A stretch of 64,000 nucleotides of DNA, from the NCBI GenBank assembly GCA_020226215.1, contig CM035233.1:31022027-31086026 (forward strand), read 5' to 3'. Numbering within the stretch: position 1 is the first letter of the stretch; every line of letters starts with the position of its first letter. The notes beneath the pieces were generated by a model. That model was not told where the DNA came from and searched no databases. It saw only the letters and a list, made by a program, of their open reading frames with translations. Shown one piece after another: positions 1 to 11,047 of the stretch. This DNA is from Sindora glabra. Its lineage: Eukaryota; Streptophyta; Magnoliopsida; Fabales; Fabaceae. A program made the translations under genes and the position numbers.

Positions 1-1124
1 TACCCTCTTAACACCGACAACGAATCAAATTTATGCTTGTGGTGTTGCATGTTTGTCTCCATTAACATCGGCTGTGTTTGTTATTCCTGATTCTGGTTTT
101 AGGATTAAGCCATTAATTTTTTTAAGATAATTTTTTTTGTATACCACTGGGTATCCTTATTACTAAATTCAACTGGATGTTGACTATGCTCAGAACATAA
201 TGAAGAAATAGAGAGAACAAAAAGTGAACATAGAAAGATGCTTGATAGAATAGGGATGTGGCGCCTTGGAGTGAAAGATGTAATGTAAAGGATGAGTATG
301 TAAACATAAAGAGATGCTTGATAGAATTGGGAGGTGGTGGCTTGGCGTGAAAGATGTAAAGGATGAATATTTGCGTTTTAAGAGTAAAAAATGAAGAATA
401 TAACTGTTTTTAGCTTGAATGATTATTTTATTTCTTGTGAAAAAACTAACATTTGTGCTGTTCTTTTTCTGGACATAAGAGGCATTGTGGATCAAGTGTA
501 CCAAAGACTTATTTAATGAATAAATAATTAAATATAATAAGAAGTCTTTATTCCCTGCAGAAATGAAGTTAGAAGTTAAGGCCTACTATGATATGCGCTT
601 ATGCAACACTTTATGTGTAAATTGTGTATCGCACCTTCAGCATTTTAGATATTCAATTAAAACTACTGTCAAATAACAATCGATAATGTTGAACCAAAAA
701 AAAAAAAGGATGGTTAATAGGATGGCAAAATTTATTATGTGCCAACTATTTTTTTGGGCAAAACTTATTTATATTTTGTTAATGCATTGATTTTTAACCA
801 TATATGAACAATGCGAAAGGGTTAATATTAGGTGTCTGTGTTGATATATTTATATTTTGTTGCCCAAGCTAATAAATTTATGATTAATGCATTGAAAAAT
901 GTTATTCACATTTATTAACAATTATTATTATTATTAATTTTCGTACTTGAATTAAAATATATAATCATAATAATAATGCTTACTTATAAAATGCAACATG
1001 ATAGAGAAGAAAACTTATTGGCCAATTGTAGTTTACTATTATACTAAAGCTTAATTTTCATACAATTATTCATCTTATTTTTGTAATGCTTACTCTTTAT
1101 TATATTATTTGTAAATTTGATCGT
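1..1124. other. AT-rich non-coding region
   Basis: No coding region is supported. The two overlapping minus-strand open frames near 122-504 are low-complexity (Ser/Phe/His rich) and read out of a locally repeated purine-rich text: the phrase around gatgcttgatagaat occurs at about 237 and 313. I see no tRNA, promoter or known repeat family. Confidence 0.5.
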
Positions 1125-1640
1125 AAAATGAATTTAATTAAATTTTTATAATTTACCTGTGCTCGGCACAGGACTATCAATAATTACACACACACATCAC
1201 ACATATTCACATGCACGTACACACAATATTCTCATTTAATATTCTCTGTACATGGGATAGAGGCTTTATATGAAAAATGATCTCATTCAATATTCTCTCG
1301 GATATAACAAGTAAGAGAGTGGCTTTATATGAAAAATAAGAGGAGTGAATCGTGATTATTAAATTGCATATTAATGATTAGAATTAAAATATAATTAAAA
1401 TATGTAACTATAAAAATTTAATTAAATTTTTATAATTTACTTGTGCTTAACACAGGATTATCAATAATTACACACACACACACATGCATGTACACACAAT
1501 ATTTTCATTTAATATTCTCTCTACATGGGATATAACAAGGAGGAGAGTGATCTTATATGGAAAATGAGAAGAGTGAATCATGATTATTAAATTGTATATT
1601 AATGATTAGAATTAAAATGTAATTAAAAGTTATGTAATCA
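1125..1640. repeat. Two-copy direct repeat, period about 284 bp, with CCTGTGC/GCACAGG dyad
   Basis: The text around aatttttataatttac is followed by a CCTGTGC-tcg-GCACAGG dyad at about 1156-1172. It recurs 284 bp later as a weaker dyad (cttgtgc-ttaa-cacagg). In both copies a CA-microsatellite, an acacacaatatt word, an atgggata word and a gtgaatc-gtgattattaaatt word follow in the same order. This is a diverged tandem duplication. A short hairpin in AT-rich DNA resembles plant Helitron termini, but I found no TC start or CTRR end, so the family is not assigned. Confidence 0.6.
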
Positions 1641-4600
1641 TTTTAAAAGATTACATGATTAAGCATATATATATGTATATATAGTGAGATGAGTGTTTTT
1701 TATGTGAGAAGGAGGGGAATTAATCGTATTCATTGGATTTAGGATTAAAATGTTATAATTAAATATAAAGTCATGTAACTTTTTTTAAGTGGTCATGTGA
1801 CCTTACTTTATATTTTAATCTAAGTCATCAATGCAAAATCTGATGATTAAGATTTGTTTCTTTTCTCTTTCATATAAAAATACTCATCTCATATGTGTGT
1901 GTGTGTATGAAAGTTATAGGAAATTGTTGACCTCCATATTTATAGGTGGAAGTTAGCAACCTCCACTTTTTCATTTAGATAAAAAAAATATGCTATTAAA
2001 TTAATAATAACAAAGGGAATTATAATTAATTTACTATTGCCAACAAAAAATTTCAATTAATGAATGTATTTATTATGGAGATGAGAAAACATGAGAAAAG
2101 TTAATTTAAATATTTTTAATTAATATCTTTTCATTAAAATTATTGAAATGCTCCTTATTATTTCATTACCTTTAAATTAGGAACATGAGTTTTTCATTAA
2201 AATAAAAAAGAAATTTAAAAGTTGTTAAACTCCATATATAAATGTGGAGATTATATATATATATATCTGTGTGTGTATATATGCACGCACGTGTGCGAGC
2301 GCACTATCCTCCACATTTTTATGTGAAAATTAATAATTTCTACTTTTCCATTTAGACTAAAAATTCACTTTCATTTTATAAAATTACTTATAGTATGTGA
2401 ATATTAAGATAGTTTTACAGTACAATGAACACTTAAAAAATTGAGTCAACTTTATGTATTTTGTCTCTTCCTTTCTTTGATTCTCTCTCCACCTCTCGGT
2501 ACGTCCTTTGTTTTTCAGTTTGAATGCAATACTTATATATTTTTTTTTCTAAAAAGCTTTAAGAAAGTTAAAATCAACATAATATAGGCCTTGTTTAGAA
2601 AAACTAAATAATTATTTAGATATAGTATCACTACTTAATAAGCCATTGCAAAAGTGAAAACTTTTAAACTGGTATCTAAATCTATCAAGTGTGAATATGG
2701 ATTAATTTGTAATGAATTAATTTATATTATTTATATTCAAAATGGATCAAAGTTTAAGGGAGGTCAAAATTTATAAAGTATAGGCTGATTTGCAGATTTT
2801 GATTGTGAATCTATAGACCAGACAAATACGAATCTAGTTGTAACAGATCAGATCCATAATGAACTAGTTTGTATTATTTATGTTTAAAACTGGCTTAATT
2901 TTTGAGTGTCTAAACTTGTTAAAACTTACAATAAGCACACACTGATCCGTCAAGTTGTGAACTATTCCACAATCCTATATGGTATCTTCCTAGAACACCC
3001 CCTGAGCGTGTGTTTAATACTTATTAACCAAAAAGTTAACTTTTTTAATCAATGAAACATTGAAAACATAATTTATAACATTTTTTTTTTTTGTAAATTC
3101 AGAGTTTTTTTGGGCAAAATTAATAACATTGTACTTTGATGCTTTAAAAATATTCATAAACTAAATTGTATCTATTCTTTCTTCAAGCACTGATCAATTT
3201 CCTCTGTCAAGATATTAGCAATTCTTGAACAATTGGCAGATTCTTCCTCTCATTTTATGAAAATATATATTTTTTTAAATTTACCTGTTAGTATTTTGAA
3301 AATTGAATAGTCAATTAACTTCCGATAGTGCAAGCGCAGATTCCGATTGAGATGCAAAGGAAAAGAGCATGCATCACAAGAATATTATTATGTTATCATT
3401 AAATTCATGCAAGGTTAACAATTCATTATATATTGTTCACACGCATGAAAAATGGTATTAAAAACGTTTATTAAGAAATATTTGTTGAGAATTATTTTAT
3501 TTTAATAAAAATAGAGAAGAATAGTTTACCACTTGTGACATAGTTTGTTTATTTTGACTGCTTTTGATTTAAGTTGTCAAAATTGATTAACTTATTTGGA
3601 TAACACTTTATTCATGTGAAATAATTTTTTTTAATAAACAAACATAATTGTAATGTGTAAGATGTTTTTCTTCCCCTCTTAAAGGAACAAAATTACATTA
3701 ATAATTAATATTAAGGTGATCGACAATTCACAAACGTAAATTATACTAAATCCCAATCGATTTGGACGAATCGATCCCTAATCAATCCAACTCTCTCTGA
3801 CTATAGTTCAATTAGTCATGTAGTAGTTACTAGACTTAGATGCCGTGCCCATGGCTGGATGTTCCAATAAATTTTAATCCAACTCTCTCTGGCTAGGATA
3901 TACTTCTATCAAGTCATGTCTCAAATAAAATGTTTGCCATACTCAGGCAAACAACGTAAGAGTAAGATTTATGCTAGTCCACGTTTAGGCAGAGCAAAAA
4001 ATCACACAAAACATCATAATCAAACCTATACAAGGTATAAAGTGTATTCACTTAAATCATCTACATTCAAATATTGTTACTTTGTCCTATTGTGATAGTA
4101 ACTTAAGCATGAGAGTATGTTTTATAGATCACTTCTACCGGTACTTTTAACTGTTCGCTCCCTGTGTAAGCATACTAGCTGGCTATTTCAATAGGCAATT
4201 TCGTTTCTCATCATTTATATCTATAATTTGAATTTGTTCCTCATAACTCCAAGGGGTTAGACAACTTATAAACAAATGGTGGAGCATATCTCATATATCA
4301 ATTGTTATTAGGATAATTATATAGAGAGATCAGTCTCTTATTAGGAAGTTGAACATCTTTATCTTTGGATTTTTCTTAATATCAAAGTTAATAAGTCAAA
4401 TAAAAAATATAAATTAAATATTAAAAAAATAATCCAATGATGAAAATATTAAATTTTTTTAAAAGATGAATTCCTTATGTAGTTGCCCTTTTCAGAAAAA
4501 ATAAAAAGAAAAGAGTCATATTATATATATAAGAAAAAAGGAGTTTGCGGGTACCTAAGCATAATAAAAAGGGTTTGTTGATATTAATTAAGATATACTA

Positions 4601-4877
4601 TTAAACAATAAGACATTCATTTTTTTATGTTAAGAATTTTGTTTCACTCTAAAAGAAGAGGGACACATATCAAGTAGTCAACTATCTAGGTTGACAAGGA
4701 TAACAAACTTGACCTTGCGATTAGTGCAACCCACTCGTCACGCCAATGTTAGCTTTCTTCATAAAAAATCAAAACAAAATAAAATCCAGGTTCAAATTAG
4801 TGTTTGAAATGCATTGATATCACGTTTTTATCCTAGATGAATTTCAATAGGTTGATAAGCCTTACTTCAGTGATTTA
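1641..4877. other. AT-rich non-coding region with degenerate repeats
   Basis: No gene is supported. Visible structure: a short (GT)n run near 1893-1907; a phrase with cctccatatttatagg followed by ccatttagat-type text near 1930-1985, repeated in altered form near 2225-2360 with an intervening (TA)n/(TG)n and CG-bearing run (gcacgcacgtgtgcg); and a diverged duplication of aatgaattaatttatattattta-type text near 2710 and 2860. The stretch 3715-4300 is less AT-biased and holds two copies of aatccaactctctctg (about 3785 and 3880), but has no sustained reading frame. Confidence 0.45.
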
Positions 4878-5098
4878 TGGGGTGTGTTTGTTTCTGTTTT
4901 TGTTTTCTTGTTTTTAAAAACAGTTTTGTAAAATAGGTATTAAAAACAATTTTTTAAAAACAAACAAAATAAAATGTGTTTGGCAAAATTGCTTTGAAAA
5001 TAATTTTGAATATTTAAAAAACAGAAAACTTATTTGAAAATGATCCTTCTTTTAGTTTGTGATGAAGCATGAGTGTTGAAGTATGAGAGGAAAAAGAA
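4878..5098. repeat. Possible MITE left half, 5' flank of the MULE
   Basis: The text begins ggggtgtgtttgtttctg and continues as T-rich then A-rich sequence of the kind seen at plant PIF/Harbinger-like MITE ends. The MULE insertion at 5099 interrupts it. Similar T-rich and A-rich sequence resumes after 15886 up to about 16200. I could not find a matching terminal inverted end, so the MITE identity is a guess. Confidence 0.3.
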
Positions 5099-5107
5099 TA
5101 AAAGGAT
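5099..5107. repeat. Left target-site duplication of the MULE
   Basis: The 9-mer taaaaggat directly abuts the terminal GGCTAAAATACC at 5108 and is repeated exactly at 15878-15886. A 9-bp duplication is the standard signature of Mutator-superfamily insertion. Confidence 0.9.
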
Positions 5108-5195
5108 GGCTAAAATACCCAACTACGCAAATTTTTAAAACAATTTACCGTTTTACGGCAGGTTGGAAACATATTACCAAAATACGCAGGGCGCC
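5108..5195 (+). repeat. MULE 5' terminal inverted repeat
   Basis: It starts GGCTAAAATACC and runs to the first GGCGCC at 5190. The reverse complement of 15790-15877 matches it with gaps. The sequence just before the hexamer, accaaaatacgcaggGCGCC, is nearly repeated at the left arm of the nested foldback (13930-13948), and its reverse complement occurs at 14467-14490. The terminal family therefore occurs several times within the element. Confidence 0.85.
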
Positions 5196-5405
5196 ATTCA
5201 ATTTGGCGCCCGTGGAGGCTGGAGGCGCCACTCAAAGTGGCGCCCTCCCCCTTAGAGGCGCCGTTTGAGGTGGCGCCCTCCATGCAGGAGGCGCCAGTTT
5301 GAATGGCGCCCTCCGTATGGAGGGCGCCAGATGGAATGGCGCCCCTGGGCGCCTTTAATTTTGAAATTCGAATTTCAAACGGGAGGCGCCATTTCATCAG
5401 GCGCC
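5190..5405. repeat. 5' array of paired GGCGCC dyads with 9-bp spacers
   Basis: Six pairs of GGCGCC hexamers are present, each pair separated by exactly 9 bp: first hexamers at 5190, 5224, 5257, 5290, 5323 and 5385. One hexamer (5348) stands alone. The pairs are spaced about 33 bp apart in the first five cases. Spacers are A/T-rich with TTGAA/TTCAA-like cores (attcaattt, agtttgaat, gtttgaggt). Long open frames crossing this block on both strands are by-products of GC-rich repetition. A role as transposase or host-factor binding sites is inference. Confidence 0.85.
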
Positions 5406-5480
5406 TCCCCCCTATTTATACCCTCCCTCCTTCCTCCTTCCTTCCAAACCCTCATGCAGCCGTCTCCTCTCTCACTCAAA
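5406..5480 (+). promoter_or_regulatory. Candidate mudrA promoter: TATA box and pyrimidine-rich leader
   Basis: Immediately inside the last GGCGCC pair is tatttata at 5413-5420, followed by a strongly C/T-rich stretch (ccctccctccttcctcc) typical of plant core promoters and 5' leaders. Initiation would be expected roughly 30 bp downstream, near 5445-5455. MULE terminal repeats are known to carry the promoters of their genes, and the position fits the plus-strand transposase. No expression evidence is available. Confidence 0.5.
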
Positions 5481-7951
5481 ATCCATTTCGCAGTTCTGCC
5501 TCTCTCAAACCCTCTCTCACTTAGAAGCCATTTCGCAGTTTTACTTCTCTTTTTTGTTCGTAAAAGTTGTAGCCACAGTTCGTTTATCATCCGTTCTTAT
5601 TTTTGTACATTGCGTTCGGAAGTATTTTTTGCTTTGGAGCAAATCTGATCCCAGTCAACTCTTGTTTGGTTAGTATATTTGTAATTTTTATTATTATGTT
5701 ATATTTTTTTAAATGAATTATTATGATTTATGATATGAAGTGATGATTAAAGAGTTAGAGAGAAATTTCTGTTATAATTTATAAATTTTATTTATTTAAG
5801 TTTTAATATTTTTTGTATTTATATTATAATATTTATTTTATGTTAATATTATGATTTATAATATGAAATGGTCATCTTGGATTTAGAAAAGATTTATACA
5901 AATTTATATGATATGTGATAGTTTATATTTTTTACTGATTAGTATTTTTATATAATTTTTGTATGTATATTATAATGTATATTTCACGTTGATTATTATG
6001 ATTTACGATGGGAAATAATGATCTACGATTTAGAAAAAAATTATATAAATATATGTGATCTGTGATAATTTTTGTCATGATTCATAAATTTTATTTGCTT
6101 AAATTTTGATAATTTCTGTATTTATATTATAATATTTATTTTATGTTAATTATTATGATATATGATGTGAAGTGGTGATCTAGGATTTTGAAAAAATTTA
6201 TACAAATTTATATGATATGTGATAGTTTATGTTTTTCATTGGATAGTATTTTTGTAATTTCTGTATGTATATTATAATTTATATTTCATGTTGATTATTA
6301 TAATTTATGATGGGAAATGATGATCTAGGCTTTAGGAAAGAATTTTATAAATATATGTGATCTGTGATAGTTTGTGATTTTTATTAGTTAGTGTTTGTAG
6401 AATTTTGACATTTATATTATAATTTTTAATTTATTTTGATTATTATGGCTTATAATGTGAAGTGATGATTTAGGATTTAGAAAAAATTGAAACTTGAACA
6501 TATTATATTTGTTAGAAAACTAACATGTTATTGACAATATTTTTTTTACAATAATTAATTATATTTTATAATTTATGACAATATTTTAAGTTTTTGTTAA
6601 TGATATTTTTTAAATAGTATATTTTAAATTTAAAATACATCAACTGAAAGTTCTCGGAGGGTTTATAGTTCGCGCATAATTTGTTTTTCATTTCATGTAC
6701 CTTGCAGATGATTTTTTTTTTGTTTCTTCAATCATTGTATTAAAAGTTGAAATAGAATATATTGAATAATATTAATTTAATATAATATAATATTTTTTAT
6801 GCGTCAAGTTATTTTTAATGATCAAATATATATTTTTTTTAGAAATTCATGTTATGGAAAACGTTGATTGAAATAACCTACTATATATTTTAGTTTTAAT
6901 GAGATGAGTTAGGAATAAAAAATAAATATTTTTTAAAATTGATTCATATTTTCTTGATATAAAAATTCGAACAATATATTTTAAATTGAATATACATCAA
7001 TAAAATTTTATATATATTGTTATTTTTATTTCTTTAATATATTATCCTCCAGAATAAATTTAATTTAGCGTGATTGTTGCATAATTTTATAATTGATACA
7101 ATAACATCTAATAATTTTTACTTAGAGATTGAAATTATTAAATTATCTAACAAATTTTTCTTTCATGCAAAGCATTTTTTTTGTTTGCTTCTCCGAATAC
7201 TCACCGGTTAGTAGTTTCAGGAATTTTATGCTTATACTATAATTTTTATATAGTCGTAGTGAAAATATTTTTTATATCGGTAGAGAAATTTATTTAAAAT
7301 ATAATGATATTAATAATATAGAATTATTTATTTTATATTAATTGTTATGATTTATGTTGCAAAATTATGATTTAAGATGTGAAGTTATGATTTATGAAAA
7401 TGTCGTAGGACTTTATATGTAATGTGATAGGGTGTGCTATTAAAATAATAACCAACCAGATAAAGAAGGATGTCCTAATATAAGTCTTACGACCTAGGTG
7501 AAAGCCATATTTAGAGAACTGGATCATGTGAGATCTTAATGTATCATAAGAGAGGTACTAAAAAAGATCTTAGGAAATGTGAATGTAATCAAGAGCCTTG
7601 AAAAAGTAGGATATTGTTATTACAAATTTGAACTTTTTTGCATTTAAATAGTAGATATTGTAGATAATGTATTTCGCAGTTCTTATATTTGATGTGATAT
7701 TTAAGTAGGTAAAATTATATAGTCAGATTTTATATTAGTTTTGGAAAAGAAATAACCTTAGATTGGTCGAAGAAAATAAAACTGTTATTTCGTAGAATTA
7801 ATAGAATACCTTGCAACATAGTTATACATCGCGTTCATTTTTAATTATAGTATTAAATACTAGTATACTCATTTATGATAACAAAATTTGTATATGAGAC
7901 TACTTCTCCATGTGGGGGTGCAGCGAGTATTGTGCAGCTAAATATCAGAAG
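5450..7951 (+). other. Probable mudrA 5' UTR with a long intron
   Basis: The pyrimidine-rich leader (5450-5668) contains two copies of ccatttcgcagtt-type text (about 5482 and 5529). A plausible splice donor, TTG|GTTAGT, lies at 5668/5669. The next 2.2 kb are very AT-rich with no open frame. A plausible acceptor, tattgtgCAG, ends at 7937, followed 14 bp later by the ATG at 7952; an alternative acceptor (gggtgcag) ends at 7923. The arrangement suggests a leader intron of about 2.27 kb, inferred from sequence only. Confidence 0.4.
5680..6490. repeat. Tandem repeat, about 150-bp monomer in a 302-bp dimer pattern
   Basis: The phrase beginning tgtatttatattataat or tgtatgtatattataat occurs near 5814, 5960, 6117 and 6262, with a weaker fifth copy near 6410. 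Each is followed by a gatttatgatgtgaa-like phrase and a gatctaggattt-like phrase. Neighbouring monomers differ, while alternate monomers (303 bp and 302 bp apart) are nearly identical, giving an A-B-A-B order. The array lies within the proposed leader intron of mudrA. Confidence 0.75.
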
Positions 7952-10727
7952 ATGAAGAAAAGTTTAATTGCGTTTATATATTCAAACGGTACAATTGTTG
8001 AGGGATCAGAGGGGATAATGTACGATGGACCTCCTCCAAAGGCATTGAAAGTAAGAGGATGCAGCAGTATGGATGTTTTGCGGGCTAGAATTCATGCCCG
8101 ACTGAAGCTTCACGAAGGTCAAGCTGTGGGGAAGATTGTTTACAGGTTTCCACAGCATCAAACAGAGGCTCAGTACATGGCATACGAATTGGATGACGAT
8201 GAAGACTTGGCTTACGCGATAGCAAGCTACGAACAACATCCGACGATGACAGCCATGGAATTGTACGTGGACGTGATCACATCCGAATTGCGTGCTGCCA
8301 ACCTTGGTTTTGATGAAAGAGTTACAAGAATTGCACCACCTGTGGATCCAGCGATTTATGTTAACACTGGTTGTTCGATGGTGGGGGAAGGCCGTCCTTA
8401 CACAGGTGGATTTGAGTTCCACATTTCTGATAGTCATACTCCTGCGCTGGACTCATCTGTTGCAGGTGTTACCCCGATAAATGCACCCCAAACCTTGGTA
8501 GGTTCATCACGTGCCTTGCCGATCATACAAGAAGAATCTATCGATCCTGTATTAATGGATGCCCACCTAGAGTCTGGTTTTGAAGACGATGAGGTGTCCT
8601 GCAGTAGCAGTGACGATCATGACACAGATGACGAAGAACGTGCGCCAACACATGCAGACAGTGTACCAACGCGGTGTGTGAGGGGTGGTAATGCTGCACA
8701 AACATCATATGGTGTCCCCCAGGCTGCTGTCTTCTTTGACATTGATTGGGATGCGATACGGAAGCCAAATGAATTTCCGAAAATAATGAAGCCAACCTAT
8801 GATTACGACATGGAGGACTTGCAGGTTAGGCAAGAGTTCGATTGCAAGGAGGCTTTAATCGCTGCAACCAAGCATTACCACATCAGAAGGCACCACAGTT
8901 ATTACGTGGAGGAGTCGGATACCAGAAGATTATCATTGAAGTGTGATAAATTTGGGGACCAATGCAATTTCCACCTCAGAGCGGTGAAACTGAAGAATTG
9001 TAACACTTGGACCATAACTAGATTTTCAGGACCCCACACATGTGTTAATGCTAGTTTGACACAGGACCACAAGTCTCTGAATTCCGAGTATATCAGTTCC
9101 CTGATCCTGGAGATGATTAAAATGAAGCAAGACGTTCCAATCTCGCTTATACAAGAGAGGGTGGAAGGGATGTACGGATACAAGATTTCGTATAGAAAAG
9201 CATGGAAGGCGAAACAAAAGGCAATTGTGAAGGTGCACGGTGATTGGGACAAATCGTATGAAGTGCTCCCCAAATGGTTGGATATTTTAGGCTACTGTGA
9301 CCAGGCGCTGTTCAAGTTGGAGTCCCACGAATTTGTCACAGCTGATAATCGTGTCGATCCGCAGAAACATGTTTTCAACCGAGTTTTCTGGGCATTCAAG
9401 CCATGCATTGCCGCGTTTTCTTACTGCAAGCAATTCATACAAGTTGATGGCACGCATCTATATGGCAAGTTCAGGGGCGTGCTACTGATTGCTGCGACTC
9501 AGGACGGTAACAAATGCCCCGTTCCTCTTGCCTTTGCCATTGTTGACAGGGAGAACTATGAGAATTGGAGTTGGTTTTTGGCATTACTGCGGGTCAATGT
9601 CACGAACAAGCAAGGAATATGCTTGATATCAGATCGACACCGAGCTATAAAGGATGTTGTAGCCACCGAAGGCCTGGGATGGCAGCCTCCTTATGCTTAT
9701 CACCGGTATTGTATCAGACACATTGCCAGCAACGTTTGCAAGAAGTGCAGAGATGACAATGTGAGGAAAGCTGTCCTCAAGATTGGTATGTGTTAATGCA
9801 GGCATTTCTTTATTGAGCGTTTCATTTATAAATTTATGCACCCGGTAGTTCATTTTAGTTAACCTATTTGTCTCCTTCTATTCAGCGTACGAGCCCAGTT
9901 GGGGAAAGGCCATGGAGAGATTGGACAATCTTAGCAAAGTCAATGAGGAGATCCATAAGAAGTTGACCGGTATTCCGAACGAGAAGTGGATGCTTGCTTA
10001 TGACGAAGGCAGAAGATATGGTCATATGACGACTAACATTGTAGAGTGCATCAATGGCCTCTTCAAAGGACTAAGGAAGCTGCCAATCACAGGCCTTGTC
10101 CAACAAACATACTATAGATGCGTCAAGTACTTTGTGGAAAGGGCAAAAGAAGCACACACTGACCTACAACAAGGACACAGATACGCAAGCAGATTCAGAC
10201 ATGAGCTTGCGACTATCCAGTCACGTGCTTCTTCTTACCACGTTCGTGCTTACAATAGAGAAGGGACTAGGTTTGAGGTGGTGGAGGGCCCTGATATGGC
10301 TAGTGGGTCATGTGGAAAGGTCGTCTAGGTGTTATTAGACAAAGGGCAATGTGAATGTGGACAATTCCAAGCATATAGGTATCCCTGCGCTCATATTATT
10401 GCTGCTTGTGCCTCAATCAACATATCGTGGGAACCATATGTCGATGCTGTATACAGGCTTGACACGCTGCTCAATTGTTACAAATCTGAGTGGTGGCCTA
10501 TTGGGGATTGGTCGCAGTGGAATAACCTACCATCATTCCCTGTCCTAGTTCCAAATTATGGAAGATTACGTGCAAGGGGACGACCAAAGTCGACCAGAAT
10601 CAGAAATGAGATGGATTGGCCTCAGGAGAGCGGTGTAAAGCAAAAATGTAGTCATTGTAAGATGGAAGGACATAATCGTAGGCGTTGCCCACTACTTCAT
10701 GGGGACGAAGGCCCTTCTACACCGTGA
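7952..10727 (+). CDS. mudrA-like: mudrA-like MULE transposase, two exons, one in-frame stop
   Basis: DDE-type transposase of the Mutator superfamily, expected to bind the terminal repeats in the nucleus and cut and integrate the element. Exon 1 is 7952-9785 and exon 2 is 9886-10727; the intron (GTATGT...TTCAG) preserves the frame as KIAYEPSW. From the ATG at 7952: a PB1-like N-terminal region (residues 1-100); an acidic linker; a MuDR DNA-binding region with C-x-C/HxC metal ligands (about 283-365); and the MULE catalytic domain with QVDGTHLYG (Asp 499), LISDRHRAI (Asp 561) and TTNIVECIN (Glu 665). Then come a SWIM zinc finger (CECGQ...YPCAH, from about 767) and a CCHC knuckle (CSHCKMEGHNRRRC, 866-879). 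A TAG at 10326-10328, just before the SWIM finger, interrupts the frame; the frame continues perfectly afterwards. The upstream in-frame ATG at 7910 is less likely because family homology begins at about MKKSLIAFIY. Confidence 0.9.
9786..9885 (+). other. mudrA intron
   Basis: A 100-bp AT-rich intron with donor G|GTATGT and acceptor TTCAG|CG. It splits an Ala codon (g + cg). Reading through it hits a stop within a few codons. Removing it joins the catalytic domain to the Glu-containing helix region in frame. Confidence 0.85.
10326..10328 (+). other. Premature TAG stop in mudrA
   Basis: The codon lies between ...SCGKVV and VLLDKGQCECG, where related transposases read continuously into the SWIM finger. 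The following 132 codons remain open with intact zinc ligands, so the stop is either a recent mutation, a sequencing error or a read-through site. No splice site nearby would remove it cleanly. Confidence 0.85.
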
Positions 10728-11047
10728 TTTTAAGCAATTCATACTTTCGCATGTATGCTTTAAAGTATGTTAACCAATGTCATAAGTGTAGCGGTTGCAC
10801 ACTATATTTTATTTTTTACGGTTGTAAATTTGCACATCATTATGTATATAAGGGTTACCCCATTACTAATAATGTGAAATTTTTTATTACCTGACCGTGT
10901 ATGATATTATTTATATATATTGCACCTTAAATTTAAGACAGTTTATGATATTATTTTTTAATACCTTAAGGCTGTGCTTAAATTGGACAACACCTTTAAG
11001 TTTATGTGTGTTTACATTTCATTCCTATGCAATGCTTGTCATGGCAG
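10728..11047 (+). other. Intergenic region between mudrA and PMD genes
   Basis: A 320-bp AT-rich spacer. It should hold the mudrA 3' end and the PMD gene promoter. AT-rich words such as atttatatatattgc (about 10910) could serve as a TATA element, but none is distinctive. A short open frame running 10685-10894 has no recognisable content. Confidence 0.45.

Noticed and set aside
1148..1175. Helitron 3' end at the CCTGTGC/GCACAGG hairpin
   Set aside because: The hairpin is followed by ACTAT rather than CTRR, no TC-type 5' end was found, and the hairpin is repeated in tandem, which a terminus would not be.
5110..5648. Overlapping open frames on both strands across the GGCGCC array
   Set aside because: The predicted peptides are low-complexity by-products of the hexamer repeats (EGAT/GAS and WRPP patterns), lie in the terminal repeat and promoter, and match no protein family.
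7910..7951. Upstream start ATG for mudrA at 7910
   Set aside because: The 14 extra residues are Cys/Tyr-rich and unlike the family N-terminus, and a splice acceptor lies between this ATG and 7952. It remains possible if the leader intron does not exist.
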